Assembly (NCBI GenBank): GCA_000495415.1
Contig: AWGX01000813.1
Span: forward strand, 1 to 8,332
Length of the DNA: 8,332 bases
From: Smithella sp. ME-1
GTDB taxonomy: Bacteria > Desulfobacterota > Syntrophia > Syntrophales > Smithellaceae
Direction of reading: 5' to 3'
Part shown: positions 1-5,989 of the stretch, one piece after another
Numbering within the stretch: the first letter of the stretch is position 1
Layout of the letters: each line of letters begins with the position of its first letter
The notes under the pieces: generated by a model
What the model was told of the DNA's origin: nothing
What the model saw: only the letters and a program-made list of their open reading frames with translations
Databases searched by the model: none
Program-made: the position numbers and the translations under genes

Positions 1-14
1 ATAAATTAATTACG

Positions 15-40
15 ACACAGTCTCTTCGCGAGAATGACAG
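15..40. repeat. Degenerate half-copy of the palindromic intergenic repeat
   Basis: The stretch TCTTCGCGAGAATGACA lies just past the cydA stop codon. It resembles the right arm of the complete inverted-repeat element at 5889-5962 (CCTTCACGAGGAATGACA) with one gap and few changes. TCTC/GAGA (21-24 and 30-33) can form a short stem. It may serve as a weak end-of-transcript hairpin for cydA, but there is no clear U-run, so that is only a possibility. The rest of the element, if any, lies outside the window. Confidence 0.4.
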
Positions 41-54
41 AACAGCAACAATAA

Positions 55-1362
55 TTACGCTGCCGGACCTTTTTGGACAATTTTCAGAAATATTTTTACA
101 AACATTGCCGCCAGAAGCAGATAAATCAGAAAGAACATAATCAGGCTGAATGTTATTTGCCCCGCCGAGACTACCACTGACGCGGCATCAGACGTCTTCA
201 TCAGCTTATAGATAATCCATGGCTGGCGGCCCACTTCCGCTGCAATCCATCCTGTTTCATGAGCAATATGCGGCAGAGGTATCAGAAAAGGCAGGATGAA
301 AAGATAAAATCTATTTTCATAAAGTTTGCCTCTCAAGAGCAGATACGCGCCCAGCAGTCCCAGAGCAATCATCAGCATACCGGCGGCCACCATGATATGA
401 TAATTCTGAAACACAAAGTTCACCGGCGGCCAATCTTCTTTCGGAAAATCATTTAATCCTTTTATTTCCGAGTTCCAGTCAAAGTTGTACAAAAAACTCA
501 AACCCTTTGGGATATAAATTCCATAGGTTTTCTGGTTTTGTTCATCAACATACCCCACAGCGTAGATGGGAGCTCCCTTCATCGTGTTAAAATGGCCTTC
601 CATTGCTGCCGCCTTCTCCGGCTGCATATCAATGACTTTTATTGCGTGAGCATGACCCGCTCCCAATTGGAGAAGCGGCGTAAGCGCAAAAAAAATGATG
701 CCGATTTTGAGCATCATTTTAGCAGTCTCACCATGCAGCCCTTTTCTGACATAATATCCGGCAACACCTGCCAGCATGACCGCACTCGTCACCCAGGATG
801 CCAAGATGGTGTGCACATACCTGACGATTGTTGAAGGATTAAAAACGGCATCGCTAAAATTTCCCAAAACAATTTTTCCAGCTTCATTTATAGTGTAACC
901 TGCCGGAGTTTGCATCCAGGAATTGGCAACAACTATCCAGAAGGCGGAAAGATGACCGCCGATAAAAACCAGAAAAGCGGAAAACCAATAAACTCTGGGA
1001 GATACTTTGTTGCGGCCGAAAAGAAGCACCCCTAGAAAGACCGATTCCAGAAAGAAGGCAATCACGCCTTCAGCAGCCAATATCGGTCCGAAAATGTCTC
1101 CCACCGCCCGTGAATAGCCGGACCAGTTTGTACCGAAGGAAAATTCCATAACAATTCCGGTCGCCACGCCAATCACAAAAATCAAGCCCAGGAGCTTAAC
1201 CATAAAATCAGTTATCTTTTTATAAGTTTCATCTTTTTTAATAAGATAAAGCGTTTCCGAGATGAGGATGATAAGAGCTGTACCCAGCGTCATAGCCGGG
1301 AACAGAAAATGGAAACCAACAGTAAAAGCGAATTGGATACGGGCGAGAAGTAATGCATCCAT
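55..1362 (-). CDS. cydA: Cytochrome bd-type quinol oxidase subunit I (CydA)
   Basis: Integral membrane subunit that carries the quinol site and the haems of the bd terminal oxidase, reducing O2 to water with high affinity. Family residues are visible, numbered from the chosen ATG (435 aa): H18 in RIQFAFTVGFHF (haem b595 ligand), E98 and E106 (AEG...FFLES), H184 in RYVHT and M324 in YHIMV (the two haem b558 ligands), the Q-loop pair K250 and E255 (EKAAAME), and GRQPW at 378-382. The Q-loop segment between GAGHAHA and the b558 Met is short, as in the short-Q-loop type. The start is placed at 1362 because GGAGG (1372-1368) sits 5 nt upstream; a GTG two codons earlier would lie inside that Shine-Dalgarno sequence. 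The gene diverges from a superoxide-reductase-like gene. Its usual partner cydB is not seen in the 54 bases downstream. The family call is very secure. Confidence 0.97.
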   Translation of the reverse strand: MDALLLARIQFAFTVGFHFLFPAMTLGTALIILISETLYLIKKDETYKKITDFMVKLLGLIFVIGVATGIVMEFSFGTNWSGYSRAVGDIFGPILAAEGVIAFFLESVFLGVLLFGRNKVSPRVYWFSAFLVFIGGHLSAFWIVVANSWMQTPAGYTINEAGKIVLGNFSDAVFNPSTIVRYVHTILASWVTSAVMLAGVAGYYVRKGLHGETAKMMLKIGIIFFALTPLLQLGAGHAHAIKVIDMQPEKAAAMEGHFNTMKGAPIYAVGYVDEQNQKTYGIYIPKGLSFLYNFDWNSEIKGLNDFPKEDWPPVNFVFQNYHIMVAAGMLMIALGLLGAYLLLRGKLYENRFYLFILPFLIPLPHIAHETGWIAAEVGRQPWIIYKLMKTSDAASVVVSAGQITFSLIMFFLIYLLLAAMFVKIFLKIVQKGPAA

Positions 1363-1414
1363 ATACACCTCCAGCTTTTGGATGTCCTAACTTAGCCAAT
1401 CGGATGCAATTTTT

Positions 1415-1434
1415 CAACAAATTAATTTTTGTTG
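1415..1434. promoter_or_regulatory. Inverted repeat in the cydA / SOR-like divergent intergenic region (candidate operator)
   Basis: CAACAAA (1415-1421) and TTTGTTG (1428-1434) are perfect inverted arms around TTAATT. The site lies between two divergent genes and its right arm coincides with the candidate -35 box of the plus-strand gene, which suits a repressor or redox-regulator site. It does not match the FNR consensus (TTGAT-N4-ATCAA). AT-rich intergenic DNA can produce such palindromes by chance, so the regulatory role is inferred. Confidence 0.4.
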
Positions 1435-1458
1435 TCATTTAATGTTTCAATGTATAAT
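1429..1458 (+). promoter_or_regulatory. Candidate sigma-70 promoter for the SOR-like gene
   Basis: A perfect -10 box TATAAT at 1453-1458 is preceded by TTGTTG at 1429-1434 (18-bp spacer); TTGTCA at 1432-1437 gives a 15-bp spacer instead. A second, weaker possibility is TTGCAA at 1460-1465 with TAATAT at 1482-1487. Transcription from the first would leave a leader of about 60 nt before the ATG at 1526. No convincing minus-strand promoter for cydA was picked out; weak TTGAAA boxes are present. Confidence 0.5.
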
Positions 1459-1525
1459 ATTGCAAAGTGAATAAATAAATTTAATATTAAACAATCCAAA
1501 TTTTAATTTAACAAGGAGGTTTACC

Positions 1526-1915
1526 ATGGAAAAGAAATCCGTAATTTCAACAGGTGTCTTTTGTGCGTTTTTATTTGCTTTAATGGCTTTTTGTTTTTCA
1601 CCGCAAATTTCTTATGCGGACGCGCCGAAAGATGTAAAAATCGAATATGATGCCGGCGCGCAAACCCTGGCAGTAACAATAACTCACAAATCACCATTCC
1701 CCGGTTTTCATCATATTAAAACCGTTGAAATCAAAAAAAACTCGGCGGTAGTAAGTACGAACAAATATGACAACCAGCCAAAAGAAGTCCCATTTACTTA
1801 CACCTATAAAGTAAGCGCTTCAGCTGGCGATACGCTGGAGGCAACAGTATCCTGTAATATAACCGGAAGCAAAACCGCTACTATTACAGTATCAAAAGCA
1901 GTGGAAAAAATTTGA
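1526..1915 (+). CDS. Exported desulfoferrodoxin/superoxide-reductase-like domain protein with incomplete metal ligands
   Basis: A 129-aa protein with a Sec signal peptide: KK at 3-4, a hydrophobic core at about 8-28, and likely cleavage after SYA (29-31). The mature part is a single beta-rich domain that I align with the iron-binding domain of desulfoferrodoxin/neelaredoxin. THKSPFPGFHHIKTVEI (53-69) corresponds to the family's AHPMxxxHWIEWIEL, and VSCNITG (108-114) to the YCNLHG motif. H54, H62 (or H63) and C110 of the usual [Fe(His)4Cys] centre therefore have counterparts. The first His appears replaced by D36 (PKDV for KHVP) and the CNxH histidine is T113. There is no N-terminal desulforedoxin-type Cys4 domain. 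It may bind a metal differently or have lost superoxide reductase activity; a purely structural Ig-like role is the alternative. A strong AAGGAGGT precedes the ATG. It diverges from cydA, and no terminator separates it from the next gene 64 bp on. Confidence 0.72.
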   Translation: MEKKSVISTGVFCAFLFALMAFCFSPQISYADAPKDVKIEYDAGAQTLAVTITHKSPFPGFHHIKTVEIKKNSAVVSTNKYDNQPKEVPFTYTYKVSASAGDTLEATVSCNITGSKTATITVSKAVEKI

Positions 1916-1938
1916 CATAGATAGTTCCGGCATATCGT
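1912..1938 (+). promoter_or_regulatory. Possible promoter for the amidohydrolase gene
   Basis: A perfect TTGACA (1912-1917) overlaps the stop codon of the preceding gene. The best -10 candidate is TATCGT at 1933-1938 (4/6 matches, 15-bp spacer); TCGTAT at 1935-1940 gives 17 bp but a poorer match. The -35 box is good and the -10 weak, so read-through from the upstream gene may matter as much. Confidence 0.3.
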
Positions 1939-1979
1939 ATTGCTGTTGTCGAGCTTTCACGGGGGATTTGGATTAGCTC

Positions 1980-3317
1980 ATGCAAAAAAATAACTGGGAT
2001 ATAGTAATAACCGGTGGAATGCTTGTGACAATGTCTGCCGGAATGGAAATAATTGAAGATTCCCTGGTTGGCATTAAAGACGGTCAAATCTCTGCGGTTG
2101 GACGAAATAATGACCACGGATTTTCCAACTTCAGGGCAAAAGAAACAGTTGATGCATCCGGATGCATCGTCATGCCCGGATTAGTCAATACACATACCCA
2201 TATACCGATGGTCTGCTTCCGGGGTATGGCTGATGATTTGCCGCTAATGGAGTGGCTGGGCAAGCATATTTGGCCGACGGAAATGCGTTTCGTCAATAAA
2301 AAAATGATCTACGACGGCGCCATGCTGGCTATGGCCGAAATGATTCTTTCCGGCACGACAACTTTTTGTGACGGCTACTTTTTTGAAGATACCACTGCAG
2401 AGGCGATCAGCGCTATCGGAATGCGGGCCGTCGTATCCCAGGGATTCGCCGATATATTCATGTCGGATGAGGCCAAGGCCGACAAAATGATGAACGTTGC
2501 CGAGCGCTTTGTAAACCGTTGGCAATCACATACACCGTTGATTACACCGGCATATTTTTGTCACTCTCCTTACACTTGTTCGCCCGCTACACTTATCCGG
2601 GTAAAGGAAGCCGCCCGCGAAAAAGGTATTCTATACCTGATGCATCTGCTCGAAAATAAAGATGAAACAAATACTATCATGGACCGATACGGTAAAAAAC
2701 CTGTACAGCTTCTACATGATCTGGGTGTACTGGACGAAAAAACCATCGCCGTTCACTGCAATTGGGTTACCAAAGAAGACATGGCTGTTTTTGCCGATCT
2801 TGGTGTCAAGGTGTCGCATAATCCGGAAAGTTCTATGAAACTGGCATCAGGAGTCGCTCCTGTTCCCGAAATGTTGCGTCAAGGCATAACCGTAGGATTG
2901 GGAACGGACGGCTGTGCCAGCAACAATGATCTGGACATGATTAGCGAAATGGATTCGGCGGCAAAAATTCACAAAGTTACATCAATGGATCCCACCGTAA
3001 TGAGTGCAGAAACTGTTTTAAGAATGGCCACCATCGAAGGGGCAAAGGTGCTGGGACTGGATAAATTTATCGGTTCCATTGAAACAGGCAAACGAGCTGA
3101 TATTATTTTAGTAGACATAAACCAACCTCACCTCACCCCGCTTTATAACTACTATTCACAGGTTGTCTATGCCTCCAGAGGCGCGGACGTAAAGACCAGC
3201 ATTATTAACGGCAAAATTGTTATGAAAGACAGACAACTACTTACCATTGATCATAAAACCGCAATGGATAATGTACGCAATATTGCGGCTGAAATAATCA
3301 GCCAGAAACAGCCTTAA
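1980..3317 (+). CDS. mtaD: Amidohydrolase, 5'-methylthioadenosine/S-adenosylhomocysteine deaminase type
   Basis: Cytosolic metal-dependent TIM-barrel deaminase, 445 aa, of normal family length. It would convert S-adenosylhomocysteine or methylthioadenosine to the inosyl form with release of ammonia. Metal and active-site residues are all visible: H72 and H74 in NTHTH, H222 and E225 in MHLLE, H259 in AVHCNW, H280 in SHNPESSMKLASG, and D310 in LGTDGCASNNDLDM. The sequence after the first motif (MVCFRGMADDLPLMEWL) is typical of the MTA/SAH deaminase group rather than of guanine or cytosine deaminase. The N- and C-terminal strands form the usual composite beta-sandwich (DIVITGG...; GKRADIILVDI). 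The start has only a weak GGA 7 nt upstream, but the protein begins where family members do. An aminodeoxyfutalosine deaminase of the same COG0402 group is an alternative substrate assignment that sequence alone cannot exclude. The next gene, an adenosine kinase, supports nucleoside salvage. Confidence 0.85.
   Translation: MQKNNWDIVITGGMLVTMSAGMEIIEDSLVGIKDGQISAVGRNNDHGFSNFRAKETVDASGCIVMPGLVNTHTHIPMVCFRGMADDLPLMEWLGKHIWPTEMRFVNKKMIYDGAMLAMAEMILSGTTTFCDGYFFEDTTAEAISAIGMRAVVSQGFADIFMSDEAKADKMMNVAERFVNRWQSHTPLITPAYFCHSPYTCSPATLIRVKEAAREKGILYLMHLLENKDETNTIMDRYGKKPVQLLHDLGVLDEKTIAVHCNWVTKEDMAVFADLGVKVSHNPESSMKLASGVAPVPEMLRQGITVGLGTDGCASNNDLDMISEMDSAAKIHKVTSMDPTVMSAETVLRMATIEGAKVLGLDKFIGSIETGKRADIILVDINQPHLTPLYNYYSQVVYASRGADVKTSIINGKIVMKDRQLLTIDHKTAMDNVRNIAAEIISQKQP
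2151..2168. repeat. Perfect 18-bp palindrome inside the deaminase gene
   Basis: GATGCATCC followed by GGATGCATC is a perfect self-complementary 18-mer within codons for VDASGCIV, just before the metal-binding NTHTH. It is also a tandem GATGCATC pair. No function is evident. It may simply reflect codon choice for the conserved DASG segment. Confidence 0.5.
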
Positions 3318-3337
3318 TACATCAGCGTAAAATAGCA

Positions 3338-3366
3338 TTGACACAAATATTAATATTACCTATATT
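3338..3366 (+). promoter_or_regulatory. Near-consensus sigma-70 promoter for the adenosine kinase gene
   Basis: TTGACA (3338-3343), a spacer of exactly 17 bp, then TATATT (3361-3366; 5/6 to TATAAT). It lies 20 bp past the deaminase stop and predicts a leader of about 40 nt before the ATG at 3416. This indicates that the kinase can be transcribed independently of the upstream gene. Confidence 0.7.
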
Positions 3367-3415
3367 TTTTAGAATAAGAATTTACATAAAAAACTATGTT
3401 TAAAGGTCAATAATT

Positions 3416-4333
3416 ATGAATATCATTGTTTCCGGTTCTCTTGCTTATGACAGGATTATGGACTTCCCCGGACACTTCTCCGATCACATTCTTCCTGACA
3501 AAATTCACATGCTTAATGTCTGCTTTCAGGTAGATGGTTTGAAAGAAAAATACGGTGGCACAGCGGGAAATATCGCCTATGCGCTCAAGTTAATGGGTGA
3601 AAATCCTCTTATCTATGCAACAATCGGCCATGATTACCACAAATATTTTAAATGGTTTGCAAAAAATGAAATATCCACGGAAGGCATAAAAATAATCGCC
3701 GATGAATTTACAGCCGGCGCGTATATTACAACTGATCGCGCTGATAATCAAATAACGGGATTCAATCCCGGAGCGATGAAGTACCAATCTACATTGGACT
3801 TTGACAAATTCAATCCACAGAATACGATAGTTATCGTTTCTCCCGGCAATTTCGATGATATGGTTAATTATCCGCGCGCCTGCAAAGCCAAAGGAATCGA
3901 CTATATCTTTGATCCCGGACAGTCTTTGCCCATGTGGAATACCAAAAACCTGATCGAGGTTATAGAAGGATGTAGATTGTTAATAGTCAACGATTATGAA
4001 CTTAGTCTGATTATTAAAAAAACCGGTTTATATAAAGAGGCCTTACTAAAAATGGCCGGCACAATCATTACCACTTTAGGCGAGCAGGGCTCACAAGTGT
4101 CAACACAATATAGTGAAATTGCTATTCCCGTCTTCAAACCAAAGAAGGTCGTAGATCCGACAGGCGCCGGAGATTCTTACCGTGGCGGTCTCCTCAGCGG
4201 GCTGGCCCGCGGCAAAGATATAGAACAAAGCGCGATAATGGGCAGTGTTTGCGCTTCTTTTGCCGTAGAAAGTTACGGAACGCAGGAATACAGTTTCACA
4301 CCTGAAGAATTCAACGAAAGACTCAACGGTTAA
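3416..4333 (+). CDS. adoK: Adenosine kinase, PfkB/ribokinase family
   Basis: Cytosolic kinase of 305 aa that transfers phosphate from ATP to a nucleoside, most likely adenosine to AMP. PfkB signatures are complete: the N-terminal GG motif YGGTAGNIAYAL (46-57) and the C-terminal DPTGAGDSYRGG (247-258) with catalytic D253 and the anion hole GAGD. Further family segments are FDPGQS (165-170) and VNDYE (191-195). The N-terminus (VSGSLAYDRIMDFPGHFSD, HILPDK, FQVD) and the GTQEY near the C-terminus track, from memory, the mycobacterial-type bacterial adenosine kinase better than ribokinase or fructokinase. AAAGG lies 9 nt upstream of the ATG. The gene follows an MTA/SAH-type deaminase by 98 bp and has its own promoter. 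Adenosine released by SAH hydrolase would be its natural substrate. A different nucleoside or sugar substrate remains possible. Confidence 0.82.
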   Translation: MNIIVSGSLAYDRIMDFPGHFSDHILPDKIHMLNVCFQVDGLKEKYGGTAGNIAYALKLMGENPLIYATIGHDYHKYFKWFAKNEISTEGIKIIADEFTAGAYITTDRADNQITGFNPGAMKYQSTLDFDKFNPQNTIVIVSPGNFDDMVNYPRACKAKGIDYIFDPGQSLPMWNTKNLIEVIEGCRLLIVNDYELSLIIKKTGLYKEALLKMAGTIITTLGEQGSQVSTQYSEIAIPVFKPKKVVDPTGAGDSYRGGLLSGLARGKDIEQSAIMGSVCASFAVESYGTQEYSFTPEEFNERLNG

Positions 4334-4382
4334 ACGTTTGCCACTTCACATTCATGGCAAGCAAATAAAAATTATTTTAAAG

Positions 4383-4421
4383 AAGGCTGGGTTTCAAGAA
4401 TTATTTCTGTTACCCGGCCTT
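4383..4421. terminator. Bidirectional rho-independent terminator between the convergent adoK and aqpZ genes
   Basis: AAGGCTGGGT (4383-4392) pairs with ACCCGGCCTT (4412-4421) over 10 bp with a single T-G wobble. A small inner AGAA/TTCT pairing lies inside the loop. On the plus strand it is followed by TTATATATT; on the minus strand by CTTTAAAATAATTTTTATTT. It therefore can end transcripts from both sides. It lies 49 bp after the kinase stop and 7 bp after the aquaporin stop. Confidence 0.85.
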
Positions 4422-4428
4422 TTATATA

Positions 4429-5118
4429 TTATTCTTCACCGGAGCCGATAAGGCGATAAATGTAAGCACCCAGAATACCGCCGGCAATGGGCGCAAGCCA
4501 GAAAAGCCATAACTGAGTAACTGCCCAACCTCCGGTAAAAAGAGCCACACCCGTGCTTCTAGCCGGATTAACGGAAGTATTAGTTACCGGAATACTAATC
4601 AGATGGATCAGCGTAAGACAAAGACCTATCGCGATTGGCGCAAATCCCTGAGGCGCAAGCTTATCGGTCGCACCCATTATGACAAGCAAAAACATCATCG
4701 TCATAACAACTTCCGTAATCAGCGCTGCCAGTAAAGAGTAACCTCCCGGCGAATGTTCTCCATAACCGTTAGAGGCAAAACCTGATGCCAAAGTAAAATC
4801 TGCCTTGCCCGTGGCAATGAGATAAAGAACTCCGCCCGCGACAATTGCACCCAGAACCTGGGCAATGATGTAAGGAATAAGATCCTTGGCAGGGAAACGG
4901 CCACCGGCCCAAAGCCCGAAGGACACAGCCGGATTCAGATGACAACCGGATATATGTCCAATCGCGAAGGCCATGGTCAGCACTGTTAAACCGAAGGCCA
5001 GCGCAACGCCCAGCAGACCAATACCAACGTTGGGAAATGCGGCAGCTAAAACAGCACTGCCACACCCGCCTAAAACCAGCCAGAATGTTCCAAAAAACTC
5101 CGCACCGAACTTTTTCAT
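4429..5118 (-). CDS. aqpZ: Aquaporin Z-type water channel
   Basis: Inner-membrane major intrinsic protein, 229 aa, six membrane spans plus two half-helices. Both NPA boxes are present: NPA at 62-64 ([11 protein letters not shown]) and NPA at 184-186 ([11 protein letters not shown]). The selectivity-filter residues of E. coli AqpZ have counterparts at F42, H172 ([11 protein letters not shown]), T181 and R187, which argues for water rather than glycerol passage; a glycerol facilitator would carry Gly in place of the filter His and an enlarged loop. A strong AAAGGAGG lies just upstream of the ATG, fixing the start. The gene appears monocistronic: a 192-bp gap separates it from plsY upstream and a bidirectional terminator follows it. 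No clear consensus promoter was found, though TATACT occurs on the minus strand around 5203-5198 without a good -35. Confidence 0.95.
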   Translation of the reverse strand: MKKFGAEFFGTFWLVLGGCGSAVLAAAFPNVGIGLLGVALAFGLTVLTMAFAIGHISGCHLNPAVSFGLWAGGRFPAKDLIPYIIAQVLGAIVAGGVLYLIATGKADFTLASGFASNGYGEHSPGGYSLLAALITEVVMTMMFLLVIMGATDKLAPQGFAPIAIGLCLTLIHLISIPVTNTSVNPARSTGVALFTGGWAVTQLWLFWLAPIAGGILGAYIYRLIGSGEE

Positions 5119-5310
5119 ACTTTCCTCCTTTCAAGTGTTGAGGTAATGTTTGAATAAACCGGCAGAAATTTTTTATATTCTGCATTTATGTTTGAACAGT
5201 ATACTCCCTTTTTCAGAAAAGAATAATATATAATTATAACGACAGGAATCTCTGCAAACCATTGTGCGTATTCATGACAGAGCTTAATCAGAATCTTTAT
5301 AAGTATTTTT
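5119..5310. other. Intergenic region upstream of aqpZ
   Basis: 192 bp of AT-rich DNA between the aqpZ start and the plsY stop, both on the minus strand. It should hold the aqpZ promoter. Minus-strand TATAAT and TATACT boxes occur, but neither has a matching -35 at 16-18 bp. No RNA gene, T-run hairpin or clear small ORF was seen. Confidence 0.5.
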
Positions 5311-5868
5311 TTAAAAGTTCGTAATATTTTTTTTGTGATTAAAGAAGATCAGCAGAAAAGTGGCCAACGCTCCTGACACCGCGGTAAATTGCCAGTTATT
5401 GATTAAAGCCTGTCCGCAAGCCAGAGTAAAAACCATAAAAAACGAAGCAATAAAAGTAATCCGGACAATCCCGTAAACAATAAGCCAGATTACTGCCGAG
5501 GCAAGCGCAGCCCATGGCGCGACAAGAAGCGTAAAACCTAAATAATTGGCCACTCCTTTACCGCCATGAAAACCATGAAAACACGGGAAACTGTTTCCTA
5601 AAACAAGAAAAAAACCAGCCCATGGCAGCATTTGTTTTTCCAAAAAATAAATTGCAATAGCCGCTACAGCTATTGCCCTTCCAATATCCAATAAGAAAAT
5701 AAATGCTGCCCATACAATTCCTGCCTGACGGTAAACATTTGTAGTTCCTGCATTACCGCTGAAGCTCAGACGGGGATCCTCCCTGCCGGTTAGTTTAAAA
5801 AAAATAATGGCAAAATTTATAGACCCGGCAAGATAAGAAAAAAGAAAAATTAATAATGCTTTTCCCAT
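5311..5868 (-). CDS. plsY: Divergent glycerol-3-phosphate acyltransferase PlsY
   Basis: Multi-pass inner-membrane enzyme that moves an acyl group from acyl phosphate to glycerol-3-phosphate, the first step of phospholipid synthesis. Numbered from the chosen ATG (185 aa): SYLAGSINFA (11-20), SGNAGTTNVYR (37-47), GNSFPCFHGFHGGKG (91-105) and HKKNI (178-182) match the conserved PlsY loops, including S37, R47, K104, H178 and N181. Departures from the common pattern are N for H in GHxFP, H for K in FKGGKG, IGRA for the usual LKG after the Asp at 61, and a very short C-terminus after HKKNI. The start is placed at 5868, not 27 bp further out, because AAAAGGAT lies 6 nt upstream and the earlier ATG falls in the palindromic repeat. 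It lies 121 bp downstream of the dehydratase gene on the same strand. A paralogue specialised for a particular acyl donor is possible. Confidence 0.88.
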   Translation of the reverse strand: MGKALLIFLFSYLAGSINFAIIFFKLTGREDPRLSFSGNAGTTNVYRQAGIVWAAFIFLLDIGRAIAVAAIAIYFLEKQMLPWAGFFLVLGNSFPCFHGFHGGKGVANYLGFTLLVAPWAALASAVIWLIVYGIVRITFIASFFMVFTLACGQALINNWQFTAVSGALATFLLIFFNHKKNITNF

Positions 5869-5888
5869 TATTATCCTTTTATTTTTAT

Positions 5889-5962
5889 TTGTCATACCGG
5901 ACTTGATCCGGTATCCAGCATTTAAATAATTCCTGGATTCCCGCCTTCACGAGGAATGACAA
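5889..5962. repeat. 74-bp inverted-repeat intergenic element (MITE/REP-like)
   Basis: Left arm 5889-5918 and right arm 5933-5962, 30 nt each, are inverted copies sharing TTGTCAT-N-CC at the outer ends and GG-N-ATCCAG at the inner ends, around a 14-nt AT-rich centre (TTTAAAT). The left arm alone also folds, ATACCGGA/TCCGGTAT with a 5-nt loop. Repeats of this TGTCATNCC...ATCCAG style occur between genes in many bacterial genomes. It sits between the dehydratase and plsY. Its large hairpin could end or attenuate transcription or stabilise mRNA ends, but there is no T-run. It reaches into the region just upstream of the plsY ribosome-binding site. Confidence 0.75.
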
Positions 5963-5989
5963 CACCAACTCAGATTAATGTTCGGTTGT

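Noticed and set aside
4719..5185. Open frames overlapping aqpZ on the same strand
   Set aside because: They are out-of-frame readings of the aqpZ gene with low-quality composition and no family motifs.
5869..5895. Upstream ATG giving a 194-aa PlsY
   Set aside because: The ATG belongs to the palindromic repeat and has no Shine-Dalgarno, whereas AAAAGGAT stands 6 nt before the ATG at 5868, where family members begin.
5893..5962. CRISPR or tandem repeat
   Set aside because: There are only two inverted arms and one spacer-like centre, with no further regularly spaced copies.
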